Of a stretch of 13,592 nucleotides of DNA, positions 7,901-13,592 are shown piece by piece. The notes under the pieces were generated by a model that saw only the letters and a list, made by a program, of their open reading frames with translations, ran no database searches and had not been told where the DNA came from. This DNA is from JAQUGA01 sp964521105 (GTDB lineage: Bacteria; Bacteroidota; Bacteroidia; Bacteroidales; WCHB1-69): the NCBI GenBank assembly GCA_964521105.1, contig CAZFPO010000080.1, forward strand, positions 1 through 13,592. Direction: 5' to 3'. A program made the translations under genes and the position numbers. Each line of letters begins with the position of its first letter. Position 1 is the stretch's first letter.

Positions 7901-7908
7901 TATCTTTG
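7901..7908 (+). promoter_or_regulatory. -7 box of a near-leaderless promoter for the ATPase gene
   Basis: TATCTTTG matches the Bacteroidota -7 consensus TAnnTTTG exactly. No TTTG is seen 17-23 nt upstream; the nearest TTG (7867-7869) is 31 nt away. The ATG of the ATPase gene begins at 7913, only 4 nt after the box, so transcription would start at or within a few nt of the start codon. An in-frame TAA at 7889-7891 rules out a start much further upstream, and the next Met lies after the P-loop, so the start codon itself is secure. Confidence 0.55.
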
Positions 7909-7912
7909 CACT

Positions 7913-9163
7913 ATGGAAAATTATACGGGCAGAAAAGAATACATAAAAAAATTGCTTGGTTACAAAGACCTAGATCTCATAAAAGTGCTTACTGGTTTGC
8001 GAAGGTCGGGCAAATCTACACTTTTAGAAATGTATCGTGCTGAGTTGAAAAAGATGGGCATAGTGTCAAGTCAAATTGTTTCTCTAAATTTTGAAGAAAT
8101 GGAACTTCGCAAGTATCTCAACGATTTAGACGGCTTGTATGCACATATTATTAACCAGTTAGATTTGTCAAAACCTTGTTACGTTTTTTTAGATGAAGTA
8201 CAAAACGTAAATGAGTTTGAGCGTTTGGTGGATGGACTGTATGTAAAACCCAATGTTGACGTTTACATCACTGGTTCAAATGCCCTTTTGCTAAGTGGTG
8301 AATTGGCAACCTTGCTGAGCGGTCGCTACATCGAAATTTCCATATTACCGTTTTCGTTCAACGAATATCTTACCGCACGCAAAATTGATAAGAGCAACAA
8401 ATACCTCAATTACGAGCCATTATTTTTTGACTATGTAAACGAAACATCGTTACCCAAAGGCGTTAAATTACGAGAAGGTGGTTATGATAAAGTTTACGAA
8501 TATTTGGAAGCCATTTACAATACTATTATTGAAAAAGACATAACACACCGCCACCAAATAAACGACAAACGGGCATTTGGTAACATTGTAAAATTTGTGG
8601 CTTCCAACATTGGTAATGCACTTTCGCCAGGGAATATTGCCAAAACCTTAAAGCAAGACGGACAAACCACACACAACACCACCGTTGAAAAGTACTTGGA
8701 ATACTTGGAAACAAGTTTTGTGTTTTACAAAGTAAATCGCTTTGACTTGAAAGGGAAAAAACAACTTGCTACACAAGAAAAATACTATTTGGTTGACGTT
8801 GGATTACTCAACGTTTTAGTGGGTAAGGATCGCTCAACAGACAGGGGACACATCTTAGAAAATATTGTTTACTTAGAATTGAAACGAAGAGGAAATAAAA
8901 TTTGGACAGGCACAAGCCGTAACAATGAAGTAGACTTTGTATGCAAAACTCCAAAAGGAGACATTGAATATTACCAAGTGGCGTGGCAAATGACAAACGA
9001 AACAACTGTTGAACGAGAGTTTAGTGCGTTAGAAAAAATAAAAGACAATTATCCAAAGTTTTTACTTACCACAGATGGCTTTACACAAAATCGAAACGGC
9101 GTGCGACATTTAAATGTGTACAATTGGTTACTTAACTCAAATGAAAGCCAAGAATACACATAG
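7913..9163 (+). CDS. AAA_14/DUF4143 family ATPase of unknown role
   Basis: This 416-residue protein has the usual size and order of the AAA_14 plus DUF4143 family. The ATPase part shows Walker A G-L-R-R-S-G-K-S-T (28-36), Walker B V-F-L-D-E-V-Q (91-97), a sensor-like I-T-G-S-N (119-123), then L-L-S-G-R-Y-I-E-I and L-P-F-S-F-N-E-Y-L (145-153). A helical region with I-I-E-K-D-I-T-H-R-H follows, then a winged-helix-like T-V-E-K-Y-L-E-Y-L. The C-terminal part has L-E-N-I-V-Y-L-E-L-K-R-R-G, E-V-D-F-V (339-343) and Y-Y-Q-V, resembling a PD-(D/E)XK nuclease fold in which the usual E-x-K is Q-V-A. The family is widespread in bacteria, often in variable copy number, and its function is not established. 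No partner gene sits beside it, and it separates tdk from aspS, which suggests an accessory gene acquired between housekeeping genes. Confidence 0.9.
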   Translation: MENYTGRKEYIKKLLGYKDLDLIKVLTGLRRSGKSTLLEMYRAELKKMGIVSSQIVSLNFEEMELRKYLNDLDGLYAHIINQLDLSKPCYVFLDEVQNVNEFERLVDGLYVKPNVDVYITGSNALLLSGELATLLSGRYIEISILPFSFNEYLTARKIDKSNKYLNYEPLFFDYVNETSLPKGVKLREGGYDKVYEYLEAIYNTIIEKDITHRHQINDKRAFGNIVKFVASNIGNALSPGNIAKTLKQDGQTTHNTTVEKYLEYLETSFVFYKVNRFDLKGKKQLATQEKYYLVDVGLLNVLVGKDRSTDRGHILENIVYLELKRRGNKIWTGTSRNNEVDFVCKTPKGDIEYYQVAWQMTNETTVEREFSALEKIKDNYPKFLLTTDGFTQNRNGVRHLNVYNWLLNSNESQEYT

Positions 9164-9205
9164 CGTAATTGCCAGTTTTAAAAGTTCAATAAATTAATTA
9201 ACTTG

Positions 9206-9263
9206 TTGCAAGAGTAACAGCCTGTCCTATTTTTGGCAGAAAGAAGTTGGCGTTTTCTTGCAA
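9206..9263. repeat. 8-bp inverted repeat in the ATPase-aspS intergenic region
   Basis: TTGCAAGA (9206-9213) and TCTTGCAA (9256-9263) are exact reverse complements 42 nt apart. There is no T tract after the right arm, so it is not a standard terminator. It could be a regulator site or chance. No other structure was recognised in 9164-9292. Confidence 0.3.
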
Positions 9264-9292
9264 TCACCAATTATAGATATTCTAAAATTTAG

Positions 9293-9300
9293 TACTTTCG
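9293..9300 (+). promoter_or_regulatory. Possible -7 box for aspS
   Basis: TACTTTCG differs from TAnnTTTG at one position and lies 28 nt before the aspS ATG. No -33 TTTG is visible at the normal spacing, so the call rests on the -7 box and its position only. Confidence 0.35.
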
Positions 9301-9328
9301 CAGTTGAAATTAAATATCTTACAACAAT

Positions 9329-11083
9329 ATGCTACGAACTCATACCTGCGGAGAACTAAATCTTACGCATTTAAATCAAAAAGTTAGCCTTTCGGGCTGG
9401 ATACAACGTTCTCGCGACCTAGGCGGAATGACTTTCATCGATTTACGCGACCGTTATGGAATTACTCAGCTGGCTTTTAATGAAGAAACCAATACTGAAA
9501 TTTGCAATCAGGCTCGAAAACTTGGTCGTGAGTGGGTGGTACAAGTTCATGGAACCGTTGCCGAGCGTTTCAGTAAAAATAAAAACATGCCTACCGGCGA
9601 AATCGAAATTATTGTCGATACAATCAATGTTTTAAACCAAGCAAAATTACCTCCTTTCACCATCGAAGATAATACCGATGGTGGTGAAGAGCTTCGTATG
9701 AAATATCGTTATTTAGACTTGCGTCGAAATCCGGTTAAAAACAATATCATTTTCCGCCATAAACTCTCCATCGAAGTTCGTAATTATATGAATGATGCTG
9801 GATTTTTGGAAATTGAAACACCATTTTTAATAAAATCAACACCCGAAGGGGCACGCGATTTTATCGTTCCTTCACGGATGAATCCGGGACAATTTTACGC
9901 ACTACCTCAATCGCCACAAACATTTAAGCAATTATTGATGGTATCTGGGTTCGACCGGTATTTTCAAATTGTACGTTGTTTCCGCGACGAGGACTTACGT
10001 GCCGATCGTCAGCCCGAATTTACTCAAATCGACTGCGAAATGGCGTTTGTTGAACAAGAAGATATCTTGAACACCTTTGAAGGCTTGGTTAAACATCTGT
10101 TTAAAAAAGTCAAAAATGTTGATTTCGACTCGATTCCTCGTATGACATACGCCGATGCGATGCGTTTATACGGAAACGATAAACCCGACATTCGTTTCGG
10201 GATGACTTTCGTGGATATTTCAAGCATTGTAAAAGGAAAAGATTTTAAAATATTTGATGATGCTGAAATCATTTTGGGTATCACAGCGGTGGGTTGTGCA
10301 AATTACACCCGCAAGCAAATTGATGAACTTACCGATTTTGTAAAGAAACCACAGGTTGGTGCTTCAGGAATGGTTTACATTCGTTATAATGAAGATGGAA
10401 CTTTGAAATCCTCGGTAGATAAATTTTATTCCGAAGAAGATTTAAAGAAAATAGCTACCGCGATGGATGCTCAAGCTGGAGATTTAATGCTTGTTTTAAG
10501 TGGAAAAACTGAAAAAACTCAAAAAGCCCTTTCCGAACTTCGTTTAGAAATGGGAACACGCATGCAACTTCGCGACTCTTCGACCTTTGCTCCATTGTGG
10601 GTTGTTGATTTTCCAATGCTCGAATGGGACGAAGATACGCAACGTTTTTATGCCAAACATCATCCATTTACATCGCCAAAACCCGAAGATATTCCGCTTA
10701 TGGATACCAACCCAGGTGAAGTTCGTGCAAATGCCTACGATTTAGTCATCAATGGTGTGGAAGTTGGGGGAGGTTCTATCCGAATTTTTGAAAAGGATTT
10801 ACAACGTAAAATATTCAATCTTTTAGGTTTTACACCCGAAGATGCACAAGAACAATTTGGATTTTTGATGAATGCTTTCGAATACGGAGCTCCACCTCAT
10901 GGCGGTATTGCTTTTGGTTTCGACCGTTTGTGCTCGGTGATGTCGGGCGTTGATTCCATCCGTGATTTTATCGCTTTCCCAAAAAATAATAACGGACGTG
11001 ATGTTATGATTGACGCTCCTGCCGGAGTTTCACAACAACAACTCAACGAACTTTTCATCGAATTAGGGAAACTTCCCGAGTAA
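9329..11083 (+). CDS. aspS: Aspartyl-tRNA synthetase
   Basis: This class II synthetase charges tRNA-Asp with aspartate in the cytoplasm. The 584-residue length is normal for the bacterial type. Residues 1 to about 105 form the OB-fold anticodon-binding domain (L-S-G-W-I-Q-R-S-R-D-L-G-G). The catalytic core starts with R-Y-L-D-L-R-R, and S-P-Q-T-F-K-Q-L-L-M is the aspartate-site region. Motif 2 is F-R-D-E-D-L-R-A-D-R-Q-P-E-F (from residue 218). A GAD-type insertion domain typical of bacterial AspRS occupies about 290-410. Motif 3 is G-G-I-A-F-G-F-D-R-L (525-534) with the ATP-binding Arg533. All key motifs are intact. Whether it is discriminating or also charges tRNA-Asn cannot be decided here. 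The next gene, cysS, begins 19 nt after the stop, so the two are probably one operon. Confidence 0.97.
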   Translation: MLRTHTCGELNLTHLNQKVSLSGWIQRSRDLGGMTFIDLRDRYGITQLAFNEETNTEICNQARKLGREWVVQVHGTVAERFSKNKNMPTGEIEIIVDTINVLNQAKLPPFTIEDNTDGGEELRMKYRYLDLRRNPVKNNIIFRHKLSIEVRNYMNDAGFLEIETPFLIKSTPEGARDFIVPSRMNPGQFYALPQSPQTFKQLLMVSGFDRYFQIVRCFRDEDLRADRQPEFTQIDCEMAFVEQEDILNTFEGLVKHLFKKVKNVDFDSIPRMTYADAMRLYGNDKPDIRFGMTFVDISSIVKGKDFKIFDDAEIILGITAVGCANYTRKQIDELTDFVKKPQVGASGMVYIRYNEDGTLKSSVDKFYSEEDLKKIATAMDAQAGDLMLVLSGKTEKTQKALSELRLEMGTRMQLRDSSTFAPLWVVDFPMLEWDEDTQRFYAKHHPFTSPKPEDIPLMDTNPGEVRANAYDLVINGVEVGGGSIRIFEKDLQRKIFNLLGFTPEDAQEQFGFLMNAFEYGAPPHGGIAFGFDRLCSVMSGVDSIRDFIAFPKNNNGRDVMIDAPAGVSQQQLNELFIELGKLPE

Positions 11084-11102
11084 TTTTTCAATATTTGTGA
11101 TC

Positions 11103-12581
11103 ATGGAACAAAAAGTTATCGTTTATAATACCTTAAGTCGGAAAAAAGAAGAATTTGTACCAATCAACCCACCTTTGGTTGGAATGTATGTTTGTGGTCC
11201 AACGGTTTATGGCGACCCACATCTTGGTCATGCCCGTCCGGCAATTACCTTCGACTTAATTTTTAGATATTTAAAACATATTGGTTATAAAGTCCGTTAT
11301 GTGCGAAACATCACCGATGTCGGACATTTAGAAAATGATGCCGATGAAGGCGAAGATAAAATTGCAAAAAAAGCCCGTCTCGAAGAAATTGAACCCATGG
11401 AAGTGGCTCAATATTATTTAGATCGATATCATTTCGCGATGGATAAACTTAACGTTTGTCGCCCTTCCATTGAACCAAGAGCTTCTGGTCACATCATCGA
11501 GCAAATGGAAATAGTAAAATTGATTCTTGATGCAGGATATGCCTATGAATCAAATGGATCGGTTTATTTTGATGTTGAAAAGTATAATAAAAAATATAAA
11601 TATGGAATTTTATCGGGTAGAGTTTTGGAAGATTTAATTTCCAACACACGGGAATTAGATGGTCAAGGCGAAAAGCGAAATGCTGCCGATTTTGCCCTTT
11701 GGAAAAAAGCGTCGCCAGAGCATATTATGAGATGGAATTCGCCATGGAGCATTGGTTTCCCAGGTTGGCATTTAGAATGTACCGCTATGAGCAAGAAATA
11801 TTTGGGCGAACAATTCGACATTCACGGAGGTGGAATGGATTTACTTTTTCCACATCACGAATCCGAAATTTGTCAATCGCAAATTGCTCATGGACACAAT
11901 CCTGCAAAATACTGGATTCACAATAATATGATTACCATTAATGGTCAAAAAATGGGAAAATCCTTGGGTAATTTTATCACGCTCGAGGAGTTTTTTACCG
12001 GAAAACATGCACTCTTGGAGCAAGCATATTCACCAATGACCATTCGTTTTTTTATTTTACAAGCTCAATATCGAAGTACGGTTGATTTTTCTAACGAAGC
12101 CTTGCAAGCCGCCGAAAAAGGTTTAAATAAACTACTTCAAGCTCAAAAAACCTTACAATCATTAAAATCAGGAAATGAATCAACCGAGAAGGTTGCTACA
12201 TTAATTGAGTCGATGTACGAAGCCATGAATGATGATTTTAATAGTCCAGTATTGATAGCTCATTTGTTTGATGCAAGCCGAATAATTAATACGGTTAAGG
12301 ATGGCAAAGCTTCACTGAATGAAGTTGATTTACAACTATTGAAAAGCGCGTTTGATGTATTTGTAAATGATGTTTTAGGATTAAAATCCGAAGATGCTGT
12401 TTCTGGTGGAAATCAAGATGAGGTAATGAATGGATTGATGAATTTGATTATCGAAATGCGTCAAAATGCAAAAAACAATAAAGACTGGGGAACTGCCGAT
12501 AGTATCCGAAATCAACTAAATGCGTTAAAAATTGTTGTTAAAGATACGAAAGAAGGAGTAGTGTGGAATATTGAATCCTAA
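11103..12581 (+). CDS. cysS: Cysteinyl-tRNA synthetase
   Basis: This class I synthetase charges tRNA-Cys with cysteine. ATG 11103 was chosen over an in-frame GTG at 11097, because M-E-Q-K-V-I-V-Y-N begins where the family begins; the product has 492 residues. The zinc that selects cysteine is held by Cys31 (V-C-G-P-T-V-Y), Cys226 (H-L-E-C-T-A-M-S), His251 and Glu255 (P-H-H-E-S-E), with the same spacing between the His and Glu as in the E. coli enzyme. The HIGH motif is H-L-G-H (40-43). The KMSKS loop reads K-M-G-K-S (283-287), a Gly variant that I believe is common in Bacteroidota. The DALR-type helical domain and the final anticodon-binding part (D-W-G-T-A-D-S-I-R-N-Q-L) are complete. It lies 19 nt after aspS and 46 nt before the M28 lipoprotein gene, with no terminator seen on either side. 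Confidence 0.97.
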   Translation: MEQKVIVYNTLSRKKEEFVPINPPLVGMYVCGPTVYGDPHLGHARPAITFDLIFRYLKHIGYKVRYVRNITDVGHLENDADEGEDKIAKKARLEEIEPMEVAQYYLDRYHFAMDKLNVCRPSIEPRASGHIIEQMEIVKLILDAGYAYESNGSVYFDVEKYNKKYKYGILSGRVLEDLISNTRELDGQGEKRNAADFALWKKASPEHIMRWNSPWSIGFPGWHLECTAMSKKYLGEQFDIHGGGMDLLFPHHESEICQSQIAHGHNPAKYWIHNNMITINGQKMGKSLGNFITLEEFFTGKHALLEQAYSPMTIRFFILQAQYRSTVDFSNEALQAAEKGLNKLLQAQKTLQSLKSGNESTEKVATLIESMYEAMNDDFNSPVLIAHLFDASRIINTVKDGKASLNEVDLQLLKSAFDVFVNDVLGLKSEDAVSGGNQDEVMNGLMNLIIEMRQNAKNNKDWGTADSIRNQLNALKIVVKDTKEGVVWNIES

Positions 12582-12627
12582 TATTTTGAGTTATTAATTT
12601 GAGTTTATCTATTTTATATATAAAATC

Positions 12628-13592
12628 ATGAATAAAAATTTAATAGTCGTTTTGGTGTTCATAGCGTTTTTTACCTCTTGTAATAATGGCAAAAAACCAA
12701 CTGAAACCAGCAACAATGATGTCGTTAAAATGGAAGCTCCTACTTTTGATGCCGACAGTGCTTATGCTTTTGTTGACAAGCAAGTGGCATTTGGACCTCG
12801 AGTTCCGGGTACAAAAGCACATGCTGAATGTGCAGATTGGCTCGAAAATAAAATGAAAGAATATACACAAGATGTTATTGTTCAAAATTTTAAAGCACAG
12901 GTTTACAATGGAACAATATTTACGTGTAAAAATATTATTACATCATTTAATGCTGATAAAAAGAGTAGAATTTTACTTGGAGCTCATTGGGATAGTCGTC
13001 CTTATGCCGACCACGATCCAAATCCTGAAAATCACAAAAAACCCATTGATGGTGCTAATGATGGAGCTAGTGGGGTAGGCGTTTTGATTGAAGTGGCACG
13101 CCAATTGAGCATTAAAAAACCGGAGCTTGGAGTTGATATAATTTTTTGGGATATCGAAGATTACGGCGAACCTCAAGGAACCGAAACTGGTAAAGAAGAC
13201 ACCTGGTGTTTAGGAACTCAACATTGGGCAAAAAATCCTCATAAACAAGGATACAGTGCACGTTTTGGAATTTTGTTGGACATGGTTGGCGGAAAAAATG
13301 CTCAGTTTGCTAAAGAAGGATCTTCGATGTATTACGCCCCAGATGTAATGAATAAAGTTTGGGACATTGCTAATCAGCTGGGATATAGCTCAAATTTTAC
13401 CAATACGTTAAGTCCCTCAATTGTTGATGATCACATCTATGTTAACAAGTTAGCTCGAATTCCAATGATAGACATTATAGAGTATAACCCAAATTCAAAC
13501 TCCTATTTTAATTCAAGTTGGCATACATTAAACGACAACATGAATGGAATTGATAAAAATACTTTAAAAATTGTTGGGCAAGTTGTTTTAGC
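12628..13592 (+). CDS. M28-family lipoprotein resembling type II glutaminyl cyclase (3' partial)
   Basis: The frame runs from ATG 12628 to the window end without a stop (321 full codons), so the 3' end is missing. The N-terminus is a lipoprotein signal with F-T-S-C and Cys18 as the lipidated residue. The mature part has the M28 zinc-peptidase/glutaminyl-cyclase fold: A-H-W-D-S-R-P (His120), G-A-N-D-G-A-S-G (Asp145, metal ligand), W-D-I-E-D-Y-G-E-P (Glu177 as general base, Asp178 as ligand), L-L-D-M-V-G-G (Asp218), D-D-H (267-269) and S-W-H-T-L-N-D-N (His299, ligand). The W-C-L-G-T-Q-H-W-A-K-N-P-H segment and the W-H-T-x-x-D-N motif point to glutaminyl-peptide cyclotransferase rather than an aminopeptidase. 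Such enzymes convert N-terminal Gln of exported proteins to pyroglutamate. No acidic stretch of the surface-export type follows Cys18, so a periplasm-facing lipoprotein is inferred. It could be co-transcribed with cysS. Confidence 0.85.
   Translation, partial: MNKNLIVVLVFIAFFTSCNNGKKPTETSNNDVVKMEAPTFDADSAYAFVDKQVAFGPRVPGTKAHAECADWLENKMKEYTQDVIVQNFKAQVYNGTIFTCKNIITSFNADKKSRILLGAHWDSRPYADHDPNPENHKKPIDGANDGASGVGVLIEVARQLSIKKPELGVDIIFWDIEDYGEPQGTETGKEDTWCLGTQHWAKNPHKQGYSARFGILLDMVGGKNAQFAKEGSSMYYAPDVMNKVWDIANQLGYSSNFTNTLSPSIVDDHIYVNKLARIPMIDIIEYNPNSNSYFNSSWHTLNDNMNGIDKNTLKIVGQVVL

Noticed and set aside
8526..9005. Minus-strand ORFs inside the ATPase gene
   Set aside because: They overlap well-conserved coding sequence, have no recognisable domains and show Cys/Phe/Leu-rich shadow composition.
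7852..9213. Possible direct repeat flanking the ATPase gene (ATAAATTA-rich stretches at 7852-7876 and 9189-9213, each followed by TTGCAA)
   Set aside because: The match needs gaps and lies in AT-rich sequence; no clean target-site duplication or mobile-element end is present.
11097..11102. GTG at 11097 as start of cysS
   Set aside because: It adds only Met-Ile before the ATG at 11103, where the family N-terminus begins.
12640..13176. Minus-strand and alternative-frame ORFs of 60-80 codons over the M28 lipoprotein gene
   Set aside because: They are shadows of a frame with a lipoprotein signal and complete M28 motifs; that frame runs off the window end without a stop.

Overview
The window looks like a chromosomal piece of a Bacteroidota member, probably from a draft genome or MAG. 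Several independent signs support this: AT-rich DNA, -7 boxes of the TAnnTTTG type, a secreted protein ending in a type A type-IX-secretion (T9SS) sorting domain, a type II glutaminyl-cyclase-like lipoprotein, and tRNA synthetase and thymidine kinase sequences of Bacteroidota type. A run of exactly 100 N marks an assembly join. Both window ends cut through genes.

Left part (1-7103): the 3' part of a large GT-C-type membrane glycosyltransferase with a C-terminal TPR region is followed by a 900-residue T9SS cargo protein made entirely of beta-sandwich repeats. A bidirectional terminator separates this cargo gene from a convergent minus-strand pair: a hypothetical protein with conserved-looking ends and a charged linker, then a second GT39-like membrane glycosyltransferase. 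The second gene of the pair starts at a TTG only one sense codon after, and in the same frame as, the stop codon of the first.

Middle (7104-9328): a divergent intergenic region carries a good Bacteroidota promoter for thymidine kinase (tdk). The tdk gene is interrupted by the N run and lacks its central portion. Next comes a lone AAA_14/DUF4143 ATPase. Its -7 box almost touches the start codon, and a perfect 16-bp inverted repeat lies immediately upstream of that box. It looks like an accessory gene set among housekeeping genes.

Right part (9329-13592): aspS and cysS lie 19 nt apart and probably form an operon. They are followed by an M28-family lipoprotein resembling glutaminyl cyclase, cut by the window end. 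In Bacteroidota such cyclases act on N-terminal Gln exposed after signal-peptide cleavage.

No RNA genes, CRISPR arrays or insertion sequences were seen. I do not see a clear new multi-gene system. The points most worth a second look are the inverted repeat and near-leaderless promoter of the ATPase gene, the in-frame stop/TTG junction between the hypothetical protein and the glycosyltransferase, and the collapsed gap in tdk.
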